Source: DASSBG01 sp963800395 (GTDB lineage: Bacteria > Pseudomonadota > Gammaproteobacteria > Xanthomonadales > Rhodanobacteraceae). Taken from it: a DNA stretch of 64,000 bases. Under the pieces are notes generated by a model. It worked only from the letters and a program-made list of their open reading frames with translations. It was not told the origin of the DNA and searched no databases. Shown here piece by piece: positions 9,371 to 17,164 of the stretch (the first letter of the stretch is position 1; each line of letters starts with the position of its first letter). Location of the stretch: the NCBI GenBank assembly GCA_963800395.1, contig CAWDBD010000014.1, positions 62,001-126,000 of the forward strand. Direction: 5' to 3'. A program made the position numbers and the translations under genes.

Positions 9371-9483
9371 CGGAAATGGTCCGCGAAGGACGCGAAAAGC
9401 GCAAAGGAAAGCATGTTGACCCGATAAACGCGCGTGATTCGAGAGCCTCGTCATCCTGGGGCCGGCCGCAGGCTGGAACCCGG
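9371..9483 (+). repeat. 113-bp flank duplicated at 9889-10001 (copy A)
   Basis: The sequence from the end of heptad array 1 (CGGAAATGGTCCGCG) to GGAACCCGG recurs 518 bases downstream with a single C/T difference. Both copies follow directly after a heptad array, so array plus flank was duplicated as one unit. The right half (CGTCATCCTGGGGCCGG) belongs to the REP-like family also seen at 19795. Confidence 0.9.
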
Positions 9484-9591
9484 ACGCCGAGGCAGGATTG
9501 CCAAAGGCGAACATTGGCGCAGCCGATGGCCCGGAGGGTGAACGCCAGGACGGCGTGAGTAATTCCATTTTGCTTTTTACCCTACCTCGCA

Positions 9592-9662
9592 AGTATTGGT
9601 GGTCCGCTAGATCGACAATGGATCCCGGATCGCGGCTTCGCCGCGTCCAGGATGACAACTGA
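9592..9662. repeat. REP-like palindromic element
   Basis: AATGGATCCCGGATCG and a CGCGGC/GCCGCG hairpin precede CCAGGATGAC. This is the inverted form of the GTCATCCTG...GGGATCCATT repeat found at about 9970-10012 and 19795-19925. It is non-coding. Confidence 0.7.
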
Positions 9663-9676
9663 GCTTGGTCGGGGCG

Positions 9677-9888
9677 CGGGACTCGGGACTCGGGACTCGG
9701 GACTCGGGACTCGGGACTCGGGACTCGGGACTCGGGACTCGGGACTCGGGACTCGGGACTCGGGGCTCGGGGCTCGGGGCTCGGGGCTCGGGACTCGGGA
9801 CTCGGGACTCGGGACTCGGGACTCGGGCTCGGGACTCGGGCTCGGGCTCGGGACTCGGGCTCGGGCTCGGGACTCGGGCTCGGGCTCG
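9677..9888. repeat. Heptanucleotide array, GGGACTC with GGGCTC/GGGGCTC variants (array 2)
   Basis: About 212 bases form roughly 30 tandem units, mostly perfect GGGACTC in the first half and a mix of GGGGCTC and GGGCTC variants later. The homogeneous core implies recent slippage or unequal exchange. Confidence 0.95.
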
Positions 9889-10001
9889 CGGAAATGGTCC
9901 GCGAAGGACGCGAAAAGCGCAAAGGAAAGCATGTTGACCCGATAAACGCGCGTGATTCGAGAGCCTCGTCATCCTGGGGCCGGCCGCAGGCCGGAACCCG
10001 G
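9889..10001 (+). repeat. 113-bp flank duplicated from 9371-9483 (copy B)
   Basis: This is the second copy of the flank described for 9371-9483. It continues into GGGATCCATTG, which completes the REP-like palindrome arm up to about 10012. Confidence 0.9.
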
Positions 10002-10072
10002 GATCCATTGTTGTCCAGGTGATACCTTGCGCAGCTGCGACTATTCAGAGCTTGCAGCATCATCCGGCAAGA

Positions 10073-10094
10073 AACGTTACAATGTAACATTCAT
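10073..10094. promoter_or_regulatory. Zur-box-like palindrome with overlapping -10
   Basis: The 13-base perfect palindrome GTTACAATGTAAC (10076-10088) is flanked by GAAAC and ATTC, giving a near-symmetrical 22-base site. It resembles the gammaproteobacterial Zur consensus (GTTATAnTATAAC core). It contains TACAAT, a 5/6 match to a -10 box, and ends 20 bases before the ATG at 10108. Repressor binding would therefore block transcription. Regulator identity is inferred from motif resemblance. Confidence 0.5.
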
Positions 10095-10107
10095 CTGGAT
10101 TCATGCC

Positions 10108-10755
10108 ATGACCGATGGCCTGCTGCTGACAACCCTTGCCTCCGGTTTCGGCATTGCCTTTCTTCACACCCTGATCCCGGTGCACTGGCTGCCATATGTG
10201 CTGGTCGGGCGTGCACGTGGCTGGTCCCTGTCACACACATTGGCAGTGAATGTGGCCGGTGGCGTCGGGCACGTGTTGATGACGGCGCTGCTGGGTGCGC
10301 TGGCGATGTTTGTCGGCGTGCACCTGGACGGCCTGACCAGGAACGTTTTTCCCTGGCTGGTGGCGGGCCTGTTGCTGCTTGTGGGCCTGTATTTTCTCTA
10401 TCGCCAGTTTGCCGGACACACGCATGACCACGGCGTATCCGAGGACCATCCTGCACTGAGCGAAGAGGCCAGTGATCGGGCCGCCACGCTGGCGCTGGTG
10501 ACGATGCTGCTGCTTTCGCCCTGCGAGGCCTTTGTGCCGATCTATCTGACGGACGTGACTGAGGGTCTGGCCGGCTTCCTGTTTCTGACGGCAGTACTGG
10601 CGGTATCCACGATTTCCTGCATGCTGCTGCTGACAAGCCTGGCATGGCGGGGCATGGTCAGCCCGAAAATGGCGGGGATCAAGCGCTGGCAATCCGGCCT
10701 GGTGGGCGCGATGCTTATTGTGCTGGCACTGGTGATGGCCGTGTGGCGACCTTAG
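10108..10755 (+). CDS. Polytopic membrane protein, putative metal transporter
   Basis: This encodes 215 residues with about six membrane helices. It contains an N-terminal GFGIAFLHTLIPVHWLPYV segment with paired His residues, a cytoplasmic or periplasmic His-rich loop (HTHDHG, about 110-115), and LLLSPCEAFVPIYL in a later helix. This layout resembles TauE/HupE/NicO-like or DsbD-like small metal-transport membrane proteins, and the exact family is not certain. ATG at 10108 is chosen because it follows the palindromic operator at 10073-10094. The CDF exporter lies on the other side of the repeat block. The stop codon TAG shares its G with the first base of the inverted-repeat element at 10755, so the native C-terminus may have been altered by that insertion. 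Confidence 0.65.
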   Translation: MTDGLLLTTLASGFGIAFLHTLIPVHWLPYVLVGRARGWSLSHTLAVNVAGGVGHVLMTALLGALAMFVGVHLDGLTRNVFPWLVAGLLLLVGLYFLYRQFAGHTHDHGVSEDHPALSEEASDRAATLALVTMLLLSPCEAFVPIYLTDVTEGLAGFLFLTAVLAVSTISCMLLLTSLAWRGMVSPKMAGIKRWQSGLVGAMLIVLALVMAVWRP

Positions 10756-11041
10756 GACCCTCTGATTAACCCTGAGCCAGGTGTCACCCATGGTGTCTGC
10801 TCGCAAGTCAAGGCGCACTGGCGCAGGCAGGCTGGTGGCCTGTCAAGTCAGTGCAACGCAGGATTGTGGGCACACACCATGGGCCCAACTTGTTGATTCT
10901 AAACGCCTGGGGGACGCCCAGAAAGCCCGCATCCCGCGCCGCGCGGCTTGTCCAGGCAGCCCAGCCTGCACGGCGCCGCGCAGCACGAACTGCGGACTTT
11001 CTGGTCGTCATGCCACCTACTCAGGGTTAATCAGAGGGTCC
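10755..11041 (+). mobile_element. MITE-like element, family I, copy 1
   Basis: A 287-bp non-coding element is bounded by inverted repeats (GGACCCTCTGATTAACCC at the left, its complement at the right). It is closely similar to 44411-44696 and to 46984-47269 (inverted). The interior has two nested inverted-repeat modules: CCATGGTGT...ACACCATGG (about 10790-10887), and a second stem pairing the CCCAGAAAGCCCGC region with the GCGGACTTTCTGG region (about 10915-11015). Apparent reading frames inside are not conserved as genes. Left and right flanks (CTTA and TTCG) do not match. Confidence 0.88.
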
Positions 11042-11058
11042 TTCGCCCGGATTATTCA

Positions 11059-11541
11059 TCAGCGGTTTCTGACAGGCTTGGCCATGCGCAGCAGATCGGT
11101 GTCAAAACCGTTGGCGCGATACAGTTCCACGGCCCGCGCATTGCCGGGGAACACGGCCAGGGTGATCAGCTCGCACTTGTGCTCTTTGGCCCACTCCTCG
11201 CTGAAGGCGAGCAGCGCCCGGCCTATGCCGCGGCCTTCGGCGCCCGGCGCGGCGGCCAGGTCCGAGATATGGCAGTTGATGCGACCGGTGAAGAAGTCCT
11301 TGACCTTCTGCAGGTGCAGGTAGCCGACCCGCTTGCCGTCGTCATCCTCGGCCACGAACAGCCAGGATGTTGGCGGTGGGTCGTCGAGGTGCTTGAGCAG
11401 GTCCTCACGGATGCCGTTGGCGCATTCGACACGCTTGCGCCAGGCCGGCAGATCGAAATTGACAAAGTGCTCGGCCAGGGCCAGGACGAACTGTTCGTCG
11501 TCGGCCTCGGCCTGGCGCAGGTGAAAGTTTTCGTCACTCAT
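11059..11541 (-). CDS. GNAT-family N-acetyltransferase
   Basis: This encodes 160 residues in a single GNAT fold. Motif A is AAAPGAEGRGIGRALL (about 97-112) with the acetyl-CoA phosphate-binding R/Q-x-x-G-x-G/A loop. Motif B is the terminal ARAVELYRANGF. The acceptor is unknown. It lies 11 bases after the acyl-CoA dehydrogenase stop on the same strand, so the two are probably co-transcribed. Its stop codon overlaps a CCCGGATTATTCAT sequence (11046-11059), a terminus of the inverted-repeat element at 50747. Confidence 0.85.
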   Translation of the reverse strand: MSDENFHLRQAEADDEQFVLALAEHFVNFDLPAWRKRVECANGIREDLLKHLDDPPPTSWLFVAEDDDGKRVGYLHLQKVKDFFTGRINCHISDLAAAPGAEGRGIGRALLAFSEEWAKEHKCELITLAVFPGNARAVELYRANGFDTDLLRMAKPVRNR

Positions 11542-11552
11542 GTCGCTTCTCT

Positions 11553-13340
11553 TCAGTCAAAGTCCGCGTCGGCAAGCGCCATGAGACTGTCAGCGCCAGC
11601 ACGAATGGCCATGGCATGGGCGCGGGTGCGAGGCAGGATGCGGCTGAAATAGAAGCGCGCCGTGTCGCGTTTGACGCGCTTCAGTGTCTCGTCCTCGCCG
11701 GCATCGGCCGCGGCAACACTGCGTGCCCAGCACCAGGCCAGGGCAATATAGCCGGAGTAGAAAAGATAGTCCCACGCCGCCGCCGCCAGTTCCTCGGGAT
11801 TGTCGCCGATGCGCTGCGCCAGCTCCTGGGTCAGCTCGCTCCATTCGTGTGCCACCGATGCCAGTGGTGCGACAAATTCGGTCAGTGCAGGATCATCGCT
11901 GTGCTGCTGGCAGAAACCCGAAATGCGTTCCAGAAACAGCTTCAGGCCGGTGCCCTTGAGTTGCAGCACCTTGCGGCCCAGAAGATCCAGTGCCTGGATC
12001 TGGGTGGTGCCTTCATAGATGGTGGTGATTCGAGCATCGCGGGAAAACTGCTCGACCTCGTTTTCGGCGATGTAGCCGTGACCACCATAAATCTGCACGG
12101 CATCGTAGCTGGCTTCCACCGCCATCTCGGTGAGCAGGCCCTTGGTGATGGGGATCAGGAACGACAGCTCGGCCTCGGCGGTGGCGCGTGCTTCGGCATC
12201 CTCGCTGCGGTGCTGGATGTCGATGAGTGCGGCGGCATGCAGCGCCAGTACGCGACCGCCCTCGGCAAAGGCTTTCTGGGTAAGCAGCATGCGGCGGATG
12301 TCGCCGTGGACGATCAGTGGATCGGCGGGCTTGTCGGGAAATTTGGCACCCGAGACCGAGCGCATCTGCAGGCGATCGCGGGCGTAGGCGAGGCTGGCCT
12401 GGTAGCCCCGCTCGATCATGCCCAGCCCCTGTATGCCCACTGCCAGGCGGGCCGAGTTCATCATCGTGAACATGCCGACCAGGCCCTTGTTGGGTGCGCC
12501 CACCAGCCAGCCCTGCGCCTGCTCGAAGTGCATGGCGCAGGTGGCCGAGCCCTTGAGGCCCATCTTGTGCTCGATGGATGCACAGCTCACGCCGTTGCTT
12601 TCGCCCATGTTGCCGTCGCGGTCAACCTTGAACTTGGGCACTACAAACAGCGAAATGCCCTTGTTGCCCGGCGGCGCGTCGGCAATCCGTGCCAGGACGA
12701 GATGCACGATGTTCTCGGCCATGTCGTGTTCGCCGGCGGTGATGAATATCTTGTCTCCGCTTATCAGGTAGCTGCCATCCTCGGCCGGCACGGCACGGGT
12801 ACGCAGCAGACCCAGGTCGGTGCCGCAGTGCGGTTCGGTCAGGCACATGGTGCCGGTCCATTTGCCGGCGACGATGGGTTTCAGGAATGCCTCGCGTTGC
12901 CAGTCCTCGCCATGCTGGCGCAGGGCTTCGGTGGCGCCGTGAGAGAGCAGGGGATAGGTGCCCCAGGCCAGGTTGGCGGCATCGACCATTTCCTTGACCG
13001 CTGCACCGATCACCTCGGGCAGGCCCTGACCGCCGAATTCAGCCGGCGCATTCAGGCCGCCCCAGCCGCCCTCGACCCAGGCCTCATAGGCCTCGTTGAA
13101 ACCGGGGGGTGTGGTCACCGCGCCACTGTCGGAGTCGAATTGGCAGCCGTGCTTGTCACCCACCTTGTTGATGGGCGCCAGCACATGGTCGCTGAATCGC
13201 GCCGCCTCTTCGAGCACGGCGTCGATCAATTCGGGCGTGAAGTCCTCGCATCCGGGCAAGGATCGCATCAGCCCATCGACATCCAGGACCTGGTGCAGCA
13301 CAAAGCGGAAATCTTCGACGGGGGAGTGATAGTCGGCCAT
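11553..13340 (-). CDS. Acyl-CoA dehydrogenase with C-terminal extension (DmdC-like)
   Basis: This encodes 595 residues, about 200 longer than short-chain acyl-CoA dehydrogenases because of an extra C-terminal helical domain (about 460-595). FAD-binding motifs are visible: TGTMCLTEPHCGTDLG, KIFITAGEHD and the terminal QIYGGHGY. The catalytic-base region IYEGTTQIQALDLLGRK is intact. The family oxidises acyl-CoA thioesters to enoyl-CoA and passes electrons to ETF. Length and C-terminus match the group that includes 3-methylmercaptopropionyl-CoA dehydrogenases and long-chain enzymes, so substrate is not assignable. ATG at 13340 is preferred over the TTG one codon upstream. A GNAT gene follows. 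Confidence 0.87.
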   Translation of the reverse strand: MADYHSPVEDFRFVLHQVLDVDGLMRSLPGCEDFTPELIDAVLEEAARFSDHVLAPINKVGDKHGCQFDSDSGAVTTPPGFNEAYEAWVEGGWGGLNAPAEFGGQGLPEVIGAAVKEMVDAANLAWGTYPLLSHGATEALRQHGEDWQREAFLKPIVAGKWTGTMCLTEPHCGTDLGLLRTRAVPAEDGSYLISGDKIFITAGEHDMAENIVHLVLARIADAPPGNKGISLFVVPKFKVDRDGNMGESNGVSCASIEHKMGLKGSATCAMHFEQAQGWLVGAPNKGLVGMFTMMNSARLAVGIQGLGMIERGYQASLAYARDRLQMRSVSGAKFPDKPADPLIVHGDIRRMLLTQKAFAEGGRVLALHAAALIDIQHRSEDAEARATAEAELSFLIPITKGLLTEMAVEASYDAVQIYGGHGYIAENEVEQFSRDARITTIYEGTTQIQALDLLGRKVLQLKGTGLKLFLERISGFCQQHSDDPALTEFVAPLASVAHEWSELTQELAQRIGDNPEELAAAAWDYLFYSGYIALAWCWARSVAAADAGEDETLKRVKRDTARFYFSRILPRTRAHAMAIRAGADSLMALADADFD

Positions 13341-13367
13341 CAATAATCTCTTGTCGGCGGGAAGGGG

Positions 13368-13841
13368 TCAGCGGTAGCGGTGCGGCACGCCGGGGACGGG
13401 CGAAAGCCAGGCTGTGTGCTCTATATCAAAGTCTTTTGCGTGTTTGCCCTCATCACTGATGGTGGCGCTGCCCTTGATGGTGTACTGGAGCTGGCCGCTA
13501 CCGCCGGAGGCGGTCATGCGCTTGAGCTTGTCACGTGCCGCTGCGCTGGGCGAGAACGATATGCGGGCGATGTCCGAGTCGCGTTCGGCAACGTCGATGT
13601 CGATCTGCTGGCTGAGGCTGCCGGCTGCCACCTCTGCCAGGCTCAGGTCCAGCTGGACCTTGTCAAAGCGCACGTTGGCATCATAACTCTGGTTGTGCAG
13701 CCGCAGGGTAACAGTCCAGTCGCCCTGTGGCGGCGCGTTGAGCTGGTCGATATTGACGGCTGGCGGGAACACATGGTGTAGCTGACCACAGGCAACCAGG
13801 GAAAGCAGTGCCAGGCAGGCAAGCAGGCGTACACATCTCAT
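13368..13841 (-). CDS. LEA type 2-like lipoprotein
   Basis: This encodes 157 residues. The signal peptide ends in a clear lipobox (SLVAC, acylated Cys near residue 18-19), so the product is a lipoprotein. The mature part is a single beta-sandwich domain with alternating hydrophobic strands (WTVTLRLHNQSYDANVRFDKVQLDLSL, LQYTIKGSATI), typical of LEA14/WHy-like lipoproteins. GGAGAG precedes ATG at 13841. It lies between modC and the acyl-CoA dehydrogenase on the same strand. No specific role can be assigned. Confidence 0.7.
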   Translation of the reverse strand: MRCVRLLACLALLSLVACGQLHHVFPPAVNIDQLNAPPQGDWTVTLRLHNQSYDANVRFDKVQLDLSLAEVAAGSLSQQIDIDVAERDSDIARISFSPSAAARDKLKRMTASGGSGQLQYTIKGSATISDEGKHAKDFDIEHTAWLSPVPGVPHRYR

Positions 13842-13873
13842 TACGGACTCTCCGACAGGAAGGCATGCATGCG

Positions 13874-14563
13874 TCAGGTTACCGCGTTGTCTGCCGAGTG
13901 TCGCGCGTCGAACTGCGCACGGTCGATGAGCGCGTGAATGCGTCCGTCCTCGATGAGCGCGATTTGGCTGGCCAGCGCCAGCACTTCGTCCACCTGATGG
14001 CTGACCATGATCACCGGCACACGCAGCTCCGACCTCAGCCGACCAAGATGCGCCAGCACCTCGTCGCGGGCGGCGCGATGCAGCCCGCTCAGCGGTTCGT
14101 CGAGCAGCAGGGCGGTGGGCCTGGCCAGCAGCGCGCGACCGATGGCAACCCGGCGTGCCTCGCCACCGGACAGCGAGTCGGGCGTGCGGTTCAGCAGCGC
14201 CGACAGACCAAGCAGCTCGACAGCCTGGGCCAGATCGGCCGTGTTCATGCCGCCGCGATGACGGGCACCAAAACACAGGTTGTGGCGTACGTCCATGTGA
14301 GGGAACAGGCGCAGGTCCTGAAACACAAGACCCAGGCGCCGCTGCCGCGCATCAAGGTTGATGTGCTGCTGGCTGTCGAACAGCTCGCGCCCGGCCAGGC
14401 GAACATGACCTGTGTCGGGGCGAAGCAGACCTGCAATGGCATGCAGCAGGGTGGTCTTGCCACTGCCCGAGGGCCCGAACAAGGCCAGCGCCGCCGCGTC
14501 CGACTGCACCCTGGCATCGAGGCGAAACTCGCCGCGGCGCATTTGCAGGTCCAAGTCAATCAC
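13874..14563 (-). CDS. modC: Molybdate ABC transporter ATP-binding protein, short form
   Basis: This encodes 229 residues. Walker A GPSGSGKTT is at about 30-38, the Q-loop region is LVFQDLRLFPHMDV, the signature is LSGGEARRVAIGRALL, Walker B is ALLLDEPLSGL, and the H-loop is VSHQVDE. It energises molybdate import with ModB. Typical ModC proteins are about 350 residues with a C-terminal TOBE/Mop domain for substrate feedback. This one stops after the nucleotide-binding domain, so that sensing domain is absent. The signature has EARR rather than the more common xQRQ. Start codon overlaps the modB stop by four bases. Confidence 0.88.
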   Translation of the reverse strand: MIDLDLQMRRGEFRLDARVQSDAAALALFGPSGSGKTTLLHAIAGLLRPDTGHVRLAGRELFDSQQHINLDARQRRLGLVFQDLRLFPHMDVRHNLCFGARHRGGMNTADLAQAVELLGLSALLNRTPDSLSGGEARRVAIGRALLARPTALLLDEPLSGLHRAARDEVLAHLGRLRSELRVPVIMVSHQVDEVLALASQIALIEDGRIHALIDRAQFDARHSADNAVT

Positions 14564-15255
14564 GTGGCACGCAGTCCTGCTTCGCGCGGCTTGCGCAACA
14601 ACAGCGCGGTGAGCAGGGTGGCGATCAGCGCCACCGCTACCGATACCCAGACCAGCCGCAGCGCGCCGGCCTCACCACCGGGCTGGTTGATCAACTCGTA
14701 GATCGCTACCGGCAGGGTGCGCGACTGGCCCGGGATGGCCGACACAAAACTGATAGTGGCACCGAATTCGCCAAAGGCGCGTGCAAAGGTGAGCACGCAG
14801 CCAGCGACCAGGCCACGCACGGATAGCGGCAGGCTCACGCGCACAAAGATCTGCCAGGGTCGTGCGCCCAGTGTCGCCGCGGCCTGTTCCAGGCGTGGAT
14901 CCACCTGCTCGAAGGCATTGCGCAGGCTTATCACCAGCAGTGGCAGACCCATGACCAGCGCTGCCAGCGCCGCGCCGGTCCAGCGGAACGCCAGAGGAAT
15001 ACCAAGGGCGGCCAGGCATTGACCCAGCACGCTGTTGTTGCCGAAGGCCAGCAACAGCGCGTAGCCGGTTACCACCGGCGGCAGGATCAGCGGCAGGAAA
15101 AGCAAGGCCTCCACCAGCGGCTTGAGCACAAATCGCTTGCGCGCCAGCCACCAGGCCAGCGCCATGCCGACGGGCACGGCAACAAGCGTGGCCACGCCAG
15201 CTACCTTGAGGCTGAGCAGCAAGGCCTGCCATTGATCGGGTGAGAGGTAGCTCAC
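14560..15255 (-). CDS. modB: Molybdate ABC transporter permease
   Basis: This encodes 231 residues with five to six membrane helices. The EAA loop AAATLGARPWQIFVRVSLPLSVRGLVAGCVLTFARAFGEFGA contacts ModC, and the GEFGATxxxxxxxPGQSRTLPVAIY stretch is characteristic of ModB and CysTW permeases. The ATGA overlaps with modA and modC (4 bases each) show a tightly coupled operon. Confidence 0.93.
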   Translation of the reverse strand: MSYLSPDQWQALLLSLKVAGVATLVAVPVGMALAWWLARKRFVLKPLVEALLFLPLILPPVVTGYALLLAFGNNSVLGQCLAALGIPLAFRWTGAALAALVMGLPLLVISLRNAFEQVDPRLEQAAATLGARPWQIFVRVSLPLSVRGLVAGCVLTFARAFGEFGATISFVSAIPGQSRTLPVAIYELINQPGGEAGALRLVWVSVAVALIATLLTALLLRKPREAGLRAT

Positions 15256-16016
15256 CGATTGGGCGCCAGAGGCCGAAAGCCGAAGCGGACAAACATGCTT
15301 CCTGCCTGCGGCGATTGCAGCGCGGCAAGCAAGGCGCGGCTGCTTGATGTGTCGTGTCCCCTTATGATGGCGGCCGGATACACGATGGGCTGGTGGCTTG
15401 CCTCGGGGAAGCGCGCCACGACCCGGACCCTGGTTTCACTGGCCGCGTCCGAACCGTAGACGATGCCCAACGGGGTCTCGTTGTGCACCACCAGCGCCAG
15501 CGCCGCGCGCACGTCGCGTGCCGGAGCCAGACGATCCCGGGTGAACGACCACATTCCGAGTTGTTCAAGCGCCTCACGCGCATAGATGCCGGCAGGAACG
15601 GATTGCGGCAGCGCCACAGCCAGGCGGCCATCACCGAGCGCCTTTTGCAGCGCGCTCGTGTTGAGTGCGACCGAGCTGATGGCGCTGCGGCGGCCTGCCA
15701 CCAGCACCAGGGAGTTGCCCAGCAGATCGACGCGGCTGGCATCTTGCAAGTGACCGTGCTGCTGCACGTAGTCCATCCATTTTCGATCGGCCGAGACGAA
15801 CACATCGGCCGGCGCGCCTTCGGCTATCTGCCGCGCCAGTTGCGAGCTGGCCGCATACACACGCCGTGGCGCAGGAGTGCCCAGCAGACCATGGTCGGCG
15901 AGCGAATCCAGCACCGGCTTCAGGCTGGCGGCGGCAAACAGGGTGGGTGCCGCCCCGGCGCATGCCGCGGTGCTGCACAAAACCATGGCCAGGAGCAGAA
16001 ACATTCGGGCAAGCAT
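15252..16016 (-). CDS. modA: Molybdate-binding periplasmic protein
   Basis: This encodes 254 residues. The signal sequence (MLARMFLLLAMVLCSTAACAGA) includes an AAC that might alternatively be a lipobox. The mature start APTLFAAASLKPVLDSLAD has the ModA oxyanion-binding Ser. YAASSQLARQIAEGAPADVFVSAD and FLPAGIYAREALEQLGMW-type segments follow. It binds molybdate or tungstate and delivers it to ModBC. It is the first gene of modABC, divergent from the SET gene across 65 bases. No ModE operator could be recognised by eye. Confidence 0.92.
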   Translation of the reverse strand: MLARMFLLLAMVLCSTAACAGAAPTLFAAASLKPVLDSLADHGLLGTPAPRRVYAASSQLARQIAEGAPADVFVSADRKWMDYVQQHGHLQDASRVDLLGNSLVLVAGRRSAISSVALNTSALQKALGDGRLAVALPQSVPAGIYAREALEQLGMWSFTRDRLAPARDVRAALALVVHNETPLGIVYGSDAASETRVRVVARFPEASHQPIVYPAAIIRGHDTSSSRALLAALQSPQAGSMFVRFGFRPLAPNR

Positions 16017-16081
16017 GTGAGGATTCTAGCCTTTGACGGCGGGAACAGGCATCATGCCCGCTTTGATTGCAGATCATCACC

Positions 16082-16549
16082 ATGACCAGACGCTTTGTCG
16101 CACGCCGCTCGCCCATCCACGGTAACGGCGTATTTGCCCTCACGAAAATTCGCAAGGGCGAGACCATTCTCCGCTACAAGGGGCGCCTGCTGACCCACAC
16201 CCAGGCTGACCGGATATATGCCGATGTCCCCGATGAAGGCCATACTTTCCTGTTTACCCTGAATGATCATTACATCGTCGACGCCAATGTCGGTGGCAGC
16301 ACCGCGCGCTGGATCAACCACAGTTGCGCGCCCAACTGCGAAGCGGTGATTTACGAGGACGGTGATGGCGATCCGCGCGAAGACAAGGTCATGATCGAGG
16401 CCATCCGCGACATCAAGCCCGGCGAGGAACTGACCTACAACTACGGCATCACCCTGGACGAGGCGCACACGCCGCGCATGAAGAAAATCTGGGCCTGCCG
16501 CTGCGGCGCACCCAACTGTACCGGGACGCTGCTGCAGCCCAAGCGCTGA
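16082..16549 (+). CDS. SET-domain protein-lysine methyltransferase with post-SET Cys motif
   Basis: This encodes 155 residues, essentially one SET domain. The SAM site is HGNGVFA (13-19), the pseudoknot is NHSCAPNC (79-86), ELTYNYG is at 116-122, and the post-SET zinc-type motif is CRCGAPNC (139-146), so all catalytic elements of eukaryotic-type SET enzymes are present. The protein lacks pre-SET or targeting domains. In bacteria, SET proteins methylate chromatin-like or unidentified proteins, and the target here is unknown. ATG at 16082 is used; a TTG five codons upstream is possible. It is divergent from modABC. Confidence 0.85.
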   Translation: MTRRFVARRSPIHGNGVFALTKIRKGETILRYKGRLLTHTQADRIYADVPDEGHTFLFTLNDHYIVDANVGGSTARWINHSCAPNCEAVIYEDGDGDPREDKVMIEAIRDIKPGEELTYNYGITLDEAHTPRMKKIWACRCGAPNCTGTLLQPKR

Positions 16550-16559
16550 TTGTTGCCAA

Positions 16560-17111
16560 TCAGCTGCTGCCGGATACCGGCTGTGAGCTCAAGGCCTTGA
16601 GCTGCAGCTGCCTTGACGTGGCCAGTGCCTGTTGCACCTTCTTCCAGTTGTCATTGAACCGGGCGACGAGCTTGGGCAGGGTCTGGTCGTCGCTGGCAGC
16701 AAGCTTGAACATCATGGCGTTGGCCGTTTTCATGCTTTCGTCGTAGGCATTCTTGACGGGTGCAAACTGCTGCCGGATCTCGGCCGATCCATGTTGCTCG
16801 ATCAGGCTTGCATAGGTAGACATGGTGCCCCGGGCCGTGGCCAGGTTCATCGAAGCCTCGCTCATGATCTGGCTGGCCCGCTGGTCCGCGGGAACATCCT
16901 CGGGAATGGTCAACAGGCCGGCGACGGCGTCGTCGGTCGGCTTTGCATCATCCGATTGCGTCGGCCGGGGCTGCGCGGCTGCCGGCTTGTTGGCAGCTGC
17001 GGTGTCTGCCTTGGCAGCGGGCGGGGCTGCCGGGTCGCCATGGCTGCAAGCAGCGAGAGTGAGTGTGGCACCAGTCAGGGCGGCGAGGAGTAGTGCGGAA
17101 TGGCGCTGCAT
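16560..17111 (-). CDS. Predicted lipoprotein, helical, unknown function
   Basis: This encodes 183 residues. The signal peptide ends in lipobox LAAC (about 19-22). A low-complexity Ala/Pro/Lys linker spans about 25-60, followed by a helical domain (QIMSEASMNLATARGTMSTYASLIEQHG, FKLAASDDQTLPKLVARFNDNWKKVQQAL). ATG at 17111 has an AAGGGA site at a reasonable spacing. It converges with the SET gene, with ten bases between stops. No known family is recognised. Confidence 0.65.
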   Translation of the reverse strand: MQRHSALLLAALTGATLTLAACSHGDPAAPPAAKADTAAANKPAAAQPRPTQSDDAKPTDDAVAGLLTIPEDVPADQRASQIMSEASMNLATARGTMSTYASLIEQHGSAEIRQQFAPVKNAYDESMKTANAMMFKLAASDDQTLPKLVARFNDNWKKVQQALATSRQLQLKALSSQPVSGSS

Positions 17112-17164
17112 GGCAAATTTCCCTTTGAAAGCAAGTATTCTTGCGCAGGCCCGGCTGCCCTTCA

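Noticed and set aside
9272..9888. CRISPR array or satellite-coded protein
   Set aside because: Units are 6-8 bases with no spacers, and all six frames are open simply because of the unit composition.
8306..10090. A 594-codon minus-strand frame covering the CDF gene and the repeat block
   Set aside because: The N-terminal 280 residues are the GGGACTC array and REP DNA in translation; the real start with the His-rich tail is ATG at 9226.
10781..11323. Protein-coding frames inside the family I elements (copies 1-3)
   Set aside because: Frames differ between copies and follow the inverted-repeat structure, with no ribosome sites or known domains.
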